64,000 nt of DNA from JAWKWH01 sp963669415 (GCA_963669415.2 CAXXPS010000001.1:744001-808000); one strand, 5' to 3'. Numbered from the stretch's first letter, positions 40,979 through 50,387 are shown. The notes: generated from the sequence alone by a model not told the origin. Numbers and translations are program-made.

Positions 40979-41078
40979 GATCGAATAAAACCGACTCCCA
41001 GGCAGAACGTAGTTTTTGGGGACTTCCGGCTCGACAATTGATTGTTGCATCAAGATACTTGGCCTGCAGCAGTAGGTT

Positions 41079-43844
41079 CTACTTCAATTTGTCCAATCGA
41101 CTCTGCAACAGTTGCGGGATGAATTCATCCGGCGGCGCGAGAATGCCTCTCGCTTTCATCGACTCTGCAACATCCAGTGCATTTTGATAGTTTATTTTCG
41201 GATTGTAATCGGCTTCAGCGAGTTTGTAGTAGGAGGTAATTAGGTCACGCTGCCAACCAGCATTGGCCGGATCGGATGCGGCCAGCCGTTCAGCGATGGC
41301 TAGGCTGGTCTGATAGGAGGACATCGCCCCTGCAAGATCGCCTTGCGCCATTTGAACATCACCCACCTTCTCGTAGGACACCAACAGATCGTGCTGCCAA
41401 CCGGCGTTGGCCGGATTGGATGCGGCCAGCCGTTCAGCGATGGCTAGGCTGGTCTGATAGGAGGACATCGCCCCTGCAAGATCGCCTTGCGCCACTTGAA
41501 CATCACCCACCTTCTCGTAGGACACCGACAGATCGCGCTGCCAGCCGGCATTGGCCGGATCGGAGGTAGCCAGCCGTTCTCTGATGGCAAGGCTCGTCTG
41601 ATAGGAAGTCAACGCCCCTGCAAGATCGCTTTGCTCGATCTGAACATTGCCCACCTTGTTGTGAGACACCGACAGATCGCGCTGCCAGCCGGCATTGGCC
41701 GGATCGGAGGTAGCCAGCCGTTCTCTGATGGCAAGGCTGGCCTGATAGGAGGACATCGCCACTGCAAGATCGCCTTGCGCCGCCTGAACACTGCCCACCC
41801 TCTCGTAGGACACCGACAGATCGCGCTGCCAGCCGGCATTGGCCGGATCGGAGGTAGCCAGCCGTTCTCTGATGGCAAGGCTGGCCTGATAGGAGGACAT
41901 CGCCCCTGCAAGATCGCCTTGCGCCACCTGAACACTGCCCACCCTCTCGTAGGACACCGACAGATCGCGCTGCCAGCCGGCATTGGCCGGATCGGAGGTA
42001 GCCAGCCGTTCTCTGATGGCAAGGCTGGCCTGATAGGAGGACATCGCCCCTGCAAGATCGCCTTGCGCCACTTGAACATCGCCCACCTTCTCGTAGGACA
42101 CCGACAGATCGCGCTGCCAACCGACATTGGCCAGATCGGATGCGGCCAGCCGTTCAGCAATGGCAAGGTCGGCCTGATAGGAAGACAACGCCGCGGCAAG
42201 ATCGCCTTGCGCCACCTGCACATTGCCTACCTTACTTTGAGACACCGACAGATCCCGCTGCCAACCGACATTGGCCGGATCGGATGCGGCCAGCCGTTCA
42301 GCGATCGCAAGGCTGGCCTGATAGGAGGACAGCGCCGCTGCAAGATCGCCTTGCGCCACCTGAACATTGCCCACCTGATTGTGAGACACCGACAGATCCC
42401 GCTGCCAACCAGCATTGGCCGGATCGGATACGGCCCTGTCTGCAGACACTCTCAACCGTCTGTTTAATGCCGATGCCGCTTTGCCGATGTTTCCGATCGT
42501 TATGTTTACGTTGCCCAACGCTTCCAGTGTCAGGATTTGCTGATGACGATCGTCCGCTGGGATGTCCTCTTCCTCGACCTCCGAATACAGCACCGCCGCC
42601 TTCTCATAGTCGGCGATCGCGAGAGTATGGCGCAGTTCGGCAGCGGCAGCACCGCCGTTGAGATAGTGGGTGGCGGCTTCGGATAGCGTTCGCTCGATGA
42701 AGTTGGCTCTCAGCGTCTCGCGCGAGGTGGCGTCGATGTTGGCAGCTTCTGTCAGTCTTGCCCGGGCGGCGTCAAAGGCGCCGAGCGAGAGTTGCTCTTC
42801 TGCCTGCTGGCGCAGTGCGGTGACCCGTTCGTCGCCGGAGCGGAGCGAGCGCAGTTCGTCGCGGACCTTGGTGAAGGCGGCTGCTGCCTCGCGCAGTTTG
42901 TTGCCGCGCTCCTCGCGATTGAGGCTCGCAAGGTCCGATCCGATCAGTGCACCATAAAGTGGCGCCAGCGGCATCTGTGCGTCCGCTGCAATGCGCTCCA
43001 CATCAAGCCGCATCTGTGGGCTGACATCTGCCATTGCCAGCAACAGCCGCTCGCGTTCGGGAAGTTCATCGGCGGTCTGGCTGGCAAAAAACAGCCGCGG
43101 TAGCCCGCTTTCCACATAGGGCAACTGACTTCCCCGCGACCGGTCATAGACCTCCTGCTGCACCAGTGTGAGAACCGAGCGGATCTCCAAGCCTTCGGTG
43201 CCAAGGTATTTTGTTAGCGCAGTGGTGAAGGGGGAATTGCCACCCTCACCATCGGATGCTGTCTCGCCGGGAGCGGCAGAGAAGGCAAACAACGTGTTCT
43301 CTGCCCTTCCCATGCGACCAAGGCCCGGTTTGACCGTCTGAGGCAGTGCGAGTGCGGTCGCACCCCTGCCGCCGGGATCGGAGATTGCACCAAACGGATC
43401 ATCGCGGCAGGCATCAAGCACGATCAGGCCGATCTTCGCCACTTTCGCGACCGTCTCGCGCAATTCTTCCAGAGGCAGGCTTGAGGCCTTGAGCGAATCA
43501 AGCGAGGCGGTACTGGCATCGGTCGGAAGCAGCATGTTTTGGCCATTTATCTCAACCCCGTGGCCGGCAAAGAACACAAAGGCAACATCGGCGCTCGCGG
43601 CATCCTCGGCAAAATCGGAAAGCGCACGACGCATACGCCGCAGATTGCGGTTGGTTTCGATGAAGACTTCAAAGCCAAGCGCATCCAGCGCCTCTTCAAT
43701 CGCCCTTGCATCATTGACGGCATTTTCCAACGGCCGGATGGTCTCATACCGGCCAGCGCCGAACACCAACGCAACACGGCTCTCGGCCATCGCAAGACCG
43801 GTCGACACAACAAGGATGATCGCGGCGACAAAAACCCGCAACAA
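41079..43844 (-). CDS. Caspase-like (peptidase C14) protein with near-identical TPR-type repeats
   Basis: A 921-residue secreted protein with signal peptide MLRVFVAAIILVVSTGLAMA. Residues about 22-250 form the C14 domain with His95 in VFFAGHGVEING and Cys146 in LIVLDACRDDPF, so the catalytic dyad is intact. A helical linker (about 260-478) precedes eight almost identical 48-residue units plus a partial ninth, each GWQRDLSVS..KVG.VQVAQ, GDLAGAMSSYQASLAI, RERLATSDPANA. This is TPR-like (helix-turn-helix units). Such proteins may cleave a partner bound by the repeats. It stands alone in the accessory region with repeat copies B and C on both sides. Confidence 0.88.
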   Translation of the reverse strand: MLRVFVAAIILVVSTGLAMAESRVALVFGAGRYETIRPLENAVNDARAIEEALDALGFEVFIETNRNLRRMRRALSDFAEDAASADVAFVFFAGHGVEINGQNMLLPTDASTASLDSLKASSLPLEELRETVAKVAKIGLIVLDACRDDPFGAISDPGGRGATALALPQTVKPGLGRMGRAENTLFAFSAAPGETASDGEGGNSPFTTALTKYLGTEGLEIRSVLTLVQQEVYDRSRGSQLPYVESGLPRLFFASQTADELPERERLLLAMADVSPQMRLDVERIAADAQMPLAPLYGALIGSDLASLNREERGNKLREAAAAFTKVRDELRSLRSGDERVTALRQQAEEQLSLGAFDAARARLTEAANIDATSRETLRANFIERTLSEAATHYLNGGAAAAELRHTLAIADYEKAAVLYSEVEEEDIPADDRHQQILTLEALGNVNITIGNIGKAASALNRRLRVSADRAVSDPANAGWQRDLSVSHNQVGNVQVAQGDLAAALSSYQASLAIAERLAASDPANVGWQRDLSVSQSKVGNVQVAQGDLAAALSSYQADLAIAERLAASDLANVGWQRDLSVSYEKVGDVQVAQGDLAGAMSSYQASLAIRERLATSDPANAGWQRDLSVSYERVGSVQVAQGDLAGAMSSYQASLAIRERLATSDPANAGWQRDLSVSYERVGSVQAAQGDLAVAMSSYQASLAIRERLATSDPANAGWQRDLSVSHNKVGNVQIEQSDLAGALTSYQTSLAIRERLATSDPANAGWQRDLSVSYEKVGDVQVAQGDLAGAMSSYQTSLAIAERLAASNPANAGWQHDLLVSYEKVGDVQMAQGDLAGAMSSYQTSLAIAERLAASDPANAGWQRDLITSYYKLAEADYNPKINYQNALDVAESMKARGILAPPDEFIPQLLQSRLDKLK
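41240..42411 (-). repeat. In-gene tandem array of 144-bp repeats
   Basis: Eight full 144-bp units and a partial one, each coding 48 residues of the TPR-like region. Adjacent units are nearly identical at DNA level, so the array has recently expanded or been homogenised and copy number should vary between strains. It is not a CRISPR array, because the units are contiguous coding DNA. Confidence 0.9.
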
Positions 43845-43998
43845 AACCTCCTAAGTCCAACGGGAAGCCTAATAATTGAATTACAATGCGGCCAGAGCAA
43901 GTCGATGCGGCTCTGTCAGACAAGTTCACGAAGAGACCTTGGAGGAGAATTGACGGTGTCATTTGGATATTCCGACCTAAAGACATCGGGCAAAAAGG

Positions 43999-44130
43999 GC
44001 TCGGAGCTGACCATCGCCGCAGATGAAATGGATGACCGCTTTGCGCCCCCAATCCGGTCGTTCGTCAGTTCTCAACAAGATCCTAAAAGCGGACATTGCA
44101 GCTTTGGGTACTCAATGACCGCTCTGCGGA
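43999..44130 (+). repeat. Dispersed intergenic repeat, copy C (cut by IS)
   Basis: This holds GCTCGGAGCTGACCATCGCC, GATGACCGCTTTGCGCCCCC, TCGTTCGTCAGTTCTCAACA and GCGGACATTGCAGCTTTGGG. The IS1182-type element has inserted next to its end; the remainder (CGGACATAACTGACG) is at 45635 onward. Confidence 0.8.
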
Positions 44131-45638
44131 GATAGTGTTGAAAAAGTCGCCATGATTGTGCCGTTGTCGGCTGATTCACTTTTCCAAGTGAATTGGGAGA
44201 CTGAACGCGATGATGGGACCGCGGCAGATTGCGCAAGGAGCACTATTTTACGAGTTCTCGATTGAGGATCATGTCCCGGCGGATCATCTGCTACGGGCGA
44301 TTGACCGGTTTGTCGATTTGACGGATGTGAGGCCCTTGTTGGCACCGTATTACAGCGACGGTGGTCGGCCTTCGATTGATCCTGAACTGATGATCCGGAT
44401 GCTTCTTCTGGGCTATTGCATGGGCGTTCGCTCTGAGCGGCGGCTGTGCGAAGAAGTTCATCTGAACCTGGCCTATCGATGGTTCTGCAAGCTCGACCTG
44501 ACCGATCCGGTTCCGGACCATTCGACCTTTTCGAAGAACCGGTACGGCCGCTTTCGCGACAGTGGCATCTTCCGGCATCTGTTCGAGCGGGTTCTGCAAA
44601 CTTGCATCGATGAGGGCCTGGTTGGCGGTGAAGGGTTCGGCGTTGATGCCAGCCTCATCCCGGCCAATGCCAATCAGACACGCGGGGTTGATGGCAAGGA
44701 AGGGTTGCCGCCTGAACTGACCAGCCGGGCCATCGATGAGTATCTTGAAACGCTTGATGACGCCGCCTTCGGAGCATCGACGAAGGTGGTTCCCAAATAC
44801 ATCTCGCCGGTTGATCCGGGAGCCCGTTGGACCGGCGCTGATGGTGGCGCTGCGTACTTCGCGTATTCGACCAACTATCTGGTCGACCTCGACAATGCGG
44901 TCATTGTCGATGTGGAACCAACGGTTCCGATCAGACCAGCCGAAACACTGGCCGCCCGTCGCATGATCGACCGTGTTCACGACCGGTTCGGTCTGTTGCC
45001 GAAGAAACTGGTCGGGGATACCGGTTACGGCTCAGCCGAGATGCTTGGCTGGCTGGTCGAGGAACGCGCAATAGAACCGCATATTCCTGTCTGGGACAAA
45101 TCGAAACGGGATGACGGAACCTTCTCGCGAGAGGACTTCACTTACGATCCAACCGAAGACAGCTATACCTGTCTGGCAGAAGCCTGCAGCGATCCCGTCG
45201 CAACTTCGCCAGGCCCCGAACCTCAAATGCCGGCAAGGACGGGATGATCCGCTATCGCGCCAGCAAGCACGACTGCGATGAATGTGCCTTGAAAACCAAA
45301 TGCTGCCCAACTCAACCGGCACGAAAGATCACACGGTCGGTCCATGAAGCGGCACGGGACATCGCACGCGACATCCGCAAGACAGACGCCTATCTGACCT
45401 CGTTCATTCAACGACGAAAGGTCGAAATGCTGTTCGCCCACCTGAAACGATATATCGGCATGGGGATGATGCGCCTTCGAGGACCAAAAGGAGCCACTGA
45501 ACAGTTCCAGATGGCAGCAACAGCACAAAACCTCAAAAAACTCGCCAGGATCGTTCCAAACCCAGTCTGATATCACTGAACGGGAACGCTCGGGCATACT
45601 TCAAAGACAGCCAAACCAGCGACTTTTTCAACACTATC
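44131..45638 (+). mobile_element. IS1182-type insertion sequence with frameshifted transposase
   Basis: A 1508-bp element with perfect 20-base terminal inverted repeats GATAGTGTTGAAAAAGTCGC (44131-44150 and, inverted, 45619-45638). It is flanked by the 4-base duplication CGGA. It has inserted into the end of dispersed repeat copy C. The single transposase gene carries a frameshift. Confidence 0.9.
44210..45570 (+). pseudogene. IS1182-family transposase, inactivated by frameshift
   Basis: The first frame (44210-45247) has the family N-terminus (FYEFSIEDHVPADHLLRAID), SIDPELMIRMLLLGYCMGVR, GFGVDASLIPAN and VGDTGYGSAEMLGWL. At about 45173 one C appears to be missing (TGTCTGG where TGTCCTGG is expected): restoring it gives PGRSLQRSRRNFARPR and then GKDGMIRYRASKHDCDECAL in one frame, which continues to 45570 (RRKVEMLFAHLKRYIGMGMM). 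So a single base deletion separates the last third, with the catalytic Glu, from the rest. Confidence 0.88.
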
Positions 45639-45689
45639 CGGACATAACTGACGTTCAAAGATTTGGTTTAGAGAGCTTTTGAAAATCTG

Positions 45690-45746
45690 CCGGGTCGAGT
45701 GCTCGAAAACCCACTCCTCCATCTGGACATTCGAGACTCGACCCGG
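45690..45746. repeat. Long inverted repeat in gap after IS1182
   Basis: CCGGGTCGAGTGCTCGAA and TTCGAGACTCGACCCGG are complementary over 17 positions with one extra base, 22 bases apart. There is no T-run. The surrounding 345-base gap up to the oxidoreductase gene shows no gene I would support. Confidence 0.6.
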
Positions 45747-45983
45747 CTCGCACATCTCAATCCAACCGCCGAGGAGGGCAAAGAGTTGCACAGAGATGCG
45801 ATCAAGGTTTGAATTAGGTAAACACCTAAGACGAGTATCAGGGGAAGTTCAAGGAGAATCCAGTACTAACCTAATTGGAAAATCAATCTCGGTCGATTGG
45901 CACGAAGGAATGTATCCTGCATTTGCCGTACTGCAAACAGACCAGACCTTGCCCTTAGCTTTGCAGAAGCTGGCTATGTGCGT

Positions 45984-46961
45984 TCATGTCGTGACCACGA
46001 TCTTGCCGCCTGCGGTGTTGTTTTCCATAGTCCGGTGCGCCTCAACAATCTCATCGATGGAGAAGGTCTTTCCTATTGGCGAGCGGAAGGTGCCCGCCTC
46101 CACAGCATCCACAACCTGTTGCAATGGCGTTGAAATGAAATCCTCGGCGCCTCCAGCGTAGGTGGTCAGGTTCACCGCTGTCGGTATAGCGCCCATTGGG
46201 CTGAATTGTTCAAACTCCCACGCATCACCTACCATACCGGTCATGCAAACGGAGCCGCCCATAGCTACGCATTGGAGACTGTCGAGAAGGGTCTTCGTTC
46301 CTATAAGTTCCAAGACCCGATGCACACCATCTGGGTGAGCTTGTCTGACTGCCGGCGCTATTTCTCCGCCATCGATGAAGACTTCATCTGCACCGTTCGT
46401 CAGCAGCATCTCCCGCCTATCATCGCGTCGCGAAGTCGCCAGAACACGCAAACCGAGCTGTTTTGCCAAAATCGCAGTCGTCAAGCCGACGGAAGTGGTT
46501 CCGCCGCGGATCAAAAGCGTCTCACCGCTCTTGGCTTTAAGCGCTGTGTGGAGAGATCCCCAAGCGGTTTGAACCATTTCGGGCAGTGACCCAAGAACAT
46601 TCCAAGGCAGGGTCGTGTTAAGTTTCTGAACTTGCTCCACCGGAACTAGAGTGTACTCGGCATAGCCACCGTCGAATTGACGACCCATTCCACCCATGGC
46701 GGTCGCAACAATGTCACCATCAGAAAATCCACCATCTGGTGCCGACACGACTTCGCCAACAGCTTCAATGCCCAGAATTCTCGGGAAAGGCACATTTGGA
46801 GAATGGCCCTGTCGAGTAAAAAGCTCTGACCTGTTCAGACCAAATGCCCGCACCCTAATCAGCACCCAACCGGGTTTGGGTTCTGGAGCTTGGACAGCTT
46901 CGATATTCAATACTTCCGGCCCACCGGCCTTCCGGATAACTACCGCCTTCATGCTTTTCAT
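45984..46961 (-). CDS. Quinone oxidoreductase-like zinc-independent MDR protein
   Basis: From ATG 46961 (MKSMKAVVIRKAGGPEVLNI) the protein has 325 residues; the frame is open to 47207 but that part is dispersed repeat D read through. It has the medium-chain reductase signatures ILGIEAVGEVV, GGYAEYTLVPVEQVQKLNT and the NADPH-binding loop LIRGGTTSVGLTTAILAK. The zinc ligands of alcohol dehydrogenases are absent, so it reduces quinones or enones with NADPH. It is a single gene flanked by repeats. Confidence 0.88.
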   Translation of the reverse strand: MKSMKAVVIRKAGGPEVLNIEAVQAPEPKPGWVLIRVRAFGLNRSELFTRQGHSPNVPFPRILGIEAVGEVVSAPDGGFSDGDIVATAMGGMGRQFDGGYAEYTLVPVEQVQKLNTTLPWNVLGSLPEMVQTAWGSLHTALKAKSGETLLIRGGTTSVGLTTAILAKQLGLRVLATSRRDDRREMLLTNGADEVFIDGGEIAPAVRQAHPDGVHRVLELIGTKTLLDSLQCVAMGGSVCMTGMVGDAWEFEQFSPMGAIPTAVNLTTYAGGAEDFISTPLQQVVDAVEAGTFRSPIGKTFSIDEIVEAHRTMENNTAGGKIVVTT

Positions 46962-47065
46962 CTGGCGCGCTCCAAACTGCTGAGCGGACACTAGCCACCC
47001 CTCAAAACATTGCAAATAGGGCTCTGAGCGAACCTTCGCCGCGATTGCGAAACGGCAGGTAGTGC

Positions 47066-47175
47066 CAATGACCGCTTTGCGCCCCCAAAACGGTCGTTCG
47101 TCAGTTCTCGATAAAATCCTGAAAGCGGACATAACAGCCATTGTGTATTCAACGACTGCAGAGCGGACTTTGCGG
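47066..47175 (+). repeat. Dispersed intergenic repeat, copy D
   Basis: This contains ATGACCGCTTTGCGCCCCCA, CGGTCGTTCGTCAGTTCTCG, ATCCTGAAAGCGGACAT and CAGAGCGGACTTTGCGG. It lies upstream of the quinone oxidoreductase gene, and its opposite strand extends that frame artificially. Confidence 0.75.
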
Positions 47176-47327
47176 ACTATCGTTAGTGCCGTAACTCTCT
47201 TGTGCAACGTGAGTTTATAGCGAGAATTGCGTGTTGTTGGAATCGGCTCAAGGGTAACAAGTCATTGGGTGGGTTGTTGGGGAGAGTCTGGAAACACCGA
47301 TCTCCCCTCAACCAAATATATTCTTGA

Positions 47328-47756
47328 TTACTTTGCACCGCGCTTTGCTAACAAGTCACGAATTTCGGTGAGCAGTGTAATGTCGGCCGGAGGCGCTTCC
47401 GGTTCTGCTGGCGCAGCCGCTTCTTCCTCCCGACGCATGTTATTCACCGCTTTCACCATCATGAATATGATCCAAGCGAGGATCAAGAAGTTCAACACGA
47501 CGGTAAGAAAGCTGCCGTAAGCAAGAACGGCACCTTGCTCTCTTGCCGCATCGAGCGTCGATGCATTGACCGAACTCGACAAACCGACAAAGTAGTTTGA
47601 GAAATCAAGGCCACCAAAGATCGCTCCCACAACTGGCATGATGATATCGTCGGTGAGCGACTTGACAATGAGGGCAAAAGCTCCGCCGATGATTACGCCG
47701 ACGGCAAGATCCATCACGTTGCCTTTGGCGACGAATTCCTTAAATTCCTTCAGCAT
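47328..47756 (-). CDS. mscL: Large-conductance mechanosensitive channel
   Basis: A 142-residue MscL. The start MLKEFKEFVAKGNVMDLAVG, VIIGGAFALIVKSLTDDIIM (TM1) and the loop PVVGAIFGGLDFSNYFV are diagnostic. TM2 is FLTVVLNFLILAWIIFMMVK and the C-terminal helix is LLTEIRDLLAKRG. A pentamer opens a large pore to release solutes on osmotic downshock. AGGAAG precedes the ATG. As a core gene it suggests that the accessory region is a mosaic rather than one compact island. Confidence 0.97.
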   Translation of the reverse strand: MLKEFKEFVAKGNVMDLAVGVIIGGAFALIVKSLTDDIIMPVVGAIFGGLDFSNYFVGLSSSVNASTLDAAREQGAVLAYGSFLTVVLNFLILAWIIFMMVKAVNNMRREEEAAAPAEPEAPPADITLLTEIRDLLAKRGAK

Positions 47757-48240
47757 CAGTCCGTTCTTCCTTTCAGCCGGTTATCAGGTAGTTGACCATA
47801 CCATTTCTGGACCTTGACCCGTCGGGAGGCAAGGCAATTTGCAACGCCTTATCCGCTGATTTGGCTGAACGAATTTTTGTTAGAACAGCACTAAAATGAA
47901 GAAGCTGGTCCGCGGCTCGCAGGCGTTCGACTCCGAGCCACTCAAATGTCAGACTGGCATATCATCGCATTGACAAGGCGGATTGGCAGGGGAAATTGAG
48001 CTTTTCCGCTTTCGTGCGCACTGGACGATCGCTCCCACACCCAGCTTGCCAGATCAACCGTTTTATTATGCTCTTTTCAGCTCAATTCTGCGCAAATCAG
48101 GTGAGCATGGCCACCTTGTGTTTATGAAGGATTCGTAACGGCAACTGTTAACGATTGCTTGCCTGGATCGCACAATTCCTGGTTCACCGCTTCACTCGAT
48201 CTTTCCAAAATTGTGATTTTCTCCGGGGATGGAGAAAGTC
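47757..48240. other. Divergent intergenic region between mscL and the VWA gene
   Basis: These 484 bases hold both promoters and no gene I can support. A short inverted repeat GGCTCG/CGAGCC is present at about 47914-47939. Confidence 0.4.
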
Positions 48241-49458
48241 ATGAAGCGCGTATTTTCAAAATTTGTGAAGAATTCAAGCGGCAGCTTTTCGATGTGGTTG
48301 GCGGTTGTGTCTATTCCATTGATCAGTTCGGTTGGTTTGGTTCTTGATTACACCAACGCCCGCCGCATGCAGGTTGAAATAGAAAATGCATTGGATGCGG
48401 CAGCTCTAGCCGCTGCAAAGGAAGCGCCCTCCAAGCGGCAAAATGTTGCCGAAGACGTGTTTGCCTCAAATCTTGAGTCAAGTTCGTTCAATATCACAGC
48501 CAAACCGGTGATCACGACCGTCGGTACGGCCCTTAGCGCAACTCTTTCAGCCGATTATGAGCCGTTATTCCCGTTTCTCTCGGAAACCAGAGTTTCCGCG
48601 CGGAGCGATGTTGACATGGGCAACTCCGGAGAAACAGAAATCGTGTTCGTGCTGGATTATTCATCATCGATGAATAGCAAATACGCTGCCATGCGCGACG
48701 CGGTCGTATCTGTCATCAATCAGGTCACAAATAACCAGACAAATCCTGATACCAAGATTGGATTGGTTCCTTTCGCGCGCCAAGTCTACGCAACGATGGA
48801 CGGAAAATACGTCCTCGGAGGAACCACAGGCGTACCTTGGTCCAACTGTACAATTGATCGCAAATATCCATGGGTTTGGAAGGATCAGACCCCCACCGGC
48901 GCCAGTAACAGTAAATGGGGGCGGACTGATTCAAATGACACAATTGAATCTGACGAATATGATGATTGCCCAAATTATCCGTCCAGGAATCTGGTCATCC
49001 GACCGTTGTCAAATATGCATGTAAACACGGTTGCCCAAATGTTGGCGATGACCCCTTACTCCGGAACCAATATCGCCCTTGGAATGGAGTTTGGTTATCA
49101 GGTGATTTCACCAGAAGCGCCCTGGACCGAAGGCGCTGATTATGATGATCCCGATGTCCGCAAGTACATTGTGCTCTTGTCAGACGGTCGCCACAACAAG
49201 AAGGGTTTTGGCCCCGGCAATCAGTTTAACGTCGAGCGCGGCCGCTGGAACCTGCAAAAAGTCTGCAGTGAACTGAAAAAGAATGGTGTCGAAGTCATCA
49301 CGATTGCCTATGACCTCGACGACAGCGAAGGCAAGGACGAACTGAAATCCTGTGCGAGTAGCAGCTCCCGGTATTACTTCGAGGGTGACGAAAGCAACAT
49401 CTTGGAGATATTCAGTGATGTCGGCAGGCTGGTTTCCAACATGCGATTGACCAAATAG
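48241..49458 (+). CDS. TadG-like protein with VWA domain
   Basis: I chose ATG 48241 (MKRVFSKFVKNSSGSFSMWL), after GGAGAAAG; this gives 405 residues. The N-terminus is the Flp-pilus TadG/TadE-like segment (GSFSMWLAVVSIPLISSVGL membrane helix, then DYTNARRMQVEIENALDAAA). A von Willebrand A domain follows, with MIDAS residues in VFVLDYSSSMNSKY (DxSxS), a Thr in SGTNIALGM and an Asp in VLLSDGRHN. Such proteins are minor pilus or envelope components in alphaproteobacteria. There are no other tad genes here, so it is an orphan. Confidence 0.87.
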   Translation: MKRVFSKFVKNSSGSFSMWLAVVSIPLISSVGLVLDYTNARRMQVEIENALDAAALAAAKEAPSKRQNVAEDVFASNLESSSFNITAKPVITTVGTALSATLSADYEPLFPFLSETRVSARSDVDMGNSGETEIVFVLDYSSSMNSKYAAMRDAVVSVINQVTNNQTNPDTKIGLVPFARQVYATMDGKYVLGGTTGVPWSNCTIDRKYPWVWKDQTPTGASNSKWGRTDSNDTIESDEYDDCPNYPSRNLVIRPLSNMHVNTVAQMLAMTPYSGTNIALGMEFGYQVISPEAPWTEGADYDDPDVRKYIVLLSDGRHNKKGFGPGNQFNVERGRWNLQKVCSELKKNGVEVITIAYDLDDSEGKDELKSCASSSSRYYFEGDESNILEIFSDVGRLVSNMRLTK

Positions 49459-49633
49459 CTTATTCAATCTGATCTCCTCAAGCCTGGAAGCGCTTTAAGG
49501 CGTTCTGTTCCATTGGAATCCACTGGCGAGGTTCGGCGCGGTTAATCCGGCCTTAACGCTTTGTTTGTCGCCAATGTCTAATATGGGTGTTGAGCGCATA
49601 TGAAATGCGTCGAAGGGTGCATGAGGTGCTGCA

Positions 49634-49930
49634 ATGACCGCTGCATTACGCGAAAAGCCGGCTTCGGGTCTTGTTGGAAAGAGCTGCGAGAGGCGGGCAA
49701 AACGAGTCCGGTGCGGCATTCCGGCTACGATAGAGTTTCAAGGGGTGCGACTCTCCGACTGCGTGATCAAGGACATATCATCGAGTGGCATGCTTCTTTA
49801 TGTTCCGCGCGCGCAATGGCTACCCCACACTTTTCGGCTAGCCTCATTCATATTCGAGAATGAGTTTCAGGTTCAAACGGTCTGGTCGAACAGGGAGCAT
49901 GTGGGCGTCAAGATCTTAACTGATCAGTAA
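49634..49930 (+). CDS. PilZ-domain protein (paralogue of the one at 38638)
   Basis: A 98-residue PilZ protein after GAGGTG. The c-di-GMP residues are in SCERRAKRVRC (RxxxR type) and CVIKDISSSGMLLYVP (DxSxxG). It aligns along its whole length with the PilZ protein at 38638 (ERRAKR against RRRAAR, IKDIS..GM in both, WLPH in both), so the two are duplicates that have diverged. It is followed by a convergent small gene. Confidence 0.87.
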   Translation: MTAALREKPASGLVGKSCERRAKRVRCGIPATIEFQGVRLSDCVIKDISSSGMLLYVPRAQWLPHTFRLASFIFENEFQVQTVWSNREHVGVKILTDQ

Positions 49931-49948
49931 TAAATTCTGGCGCTTTGA

Positions 49949-50302
49949 TCAGCCTCCAAACATCTTATCAAATGTTCCCAGACGGCGACCATACATCTTG
50001 TAAAACTGGCGCCTTAGCGACCTGTTTATCTCGCGAATGCGATTAATCTGATCGTCTGAAAGCGGCTTGCGCTTCAGCAGCCGTTCTTCGATCTCCATAC
50101 AATAAACGCCGAATTTGGATACTTTTGCGGCCTTCTCGAACTCGCTTGCCGCTTCATACGTCTGCAACAGATGGTCGATAGCTCGAACGTTCACGTTGGA
50201 CAATCGAGAACATTCTTCAATTGGAGGCAAAAGACCAACATCTACGCCTTCATTATTCGATGATCGAAATGGTTGCGCACCGTGTGGCGGAAAATTTGAC
50301 AT
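49949..50302 (-). CDS. Hypothetical protein (117 residues)
   Basis: Mostly helical: NVRAIDHLLQTYEAASEFEK and the basic DDQINRIREINRSLRRQFYK are clear amphipathic helices. The C-terminus is MYGRRLGTFDKMFGG. GAGG precedes the start by about 13 bases. No family recognised. It is convergent with the PilZ gene. Confidence 0.55.
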   Translation of the reverse strand: MSNFPPHGAQPFRSSNNEGVDVGLLPPIEECSRLSNVNVRAIDHLLQTYEAASEFEKAAKVSKFGVYCMEIEERLLKRKPLSDDQINRIREINRSLRRQFYKMYGRRLGTFDKMFGG

Positions 50303-50387
50303 CGACCAGGAGACCTCTGCAGCATTGCTAAAAGAAATCTAAGCCAATTCGAAAGTACCAATTTGTCGTTAGAAGTTGGTAAATGCC

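Noticed and set aside
41240..42411. Possible CRISPR array because of regular repeats
   Set aside because: Units are 144 bp, contiguous, in frame and coding for TPR-like helices; there are no short repeats with unique spacers.
41487..42467. Long plus-strand frame of 326 codons with repeated units
   Set aside because: It is the opposite strand of the TPR repeat array in the caspase-TPR gene; the repeats keep it open, and there is no independent family or ribosome site.
45679..46161. Plus-strand 160-codon frame after the IS1182 element
   Set aside because: Most of it is antisense to the oxidoreductase gene or lies in the inverted repeat; no family likeness.
46962..47207. Upstream extension of the quinone oxidoreductase
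   Set aside because: The extra 82 codons are the reverse reading of dispersed repeat copy D.
47880..47945. tRNA-like stretch GCGTTCGACTCCGAGCC near mscL
   Set aside because: Only a T-arm-like piece is visible; no acceptor, D-arm or anticodon stem can be formed.
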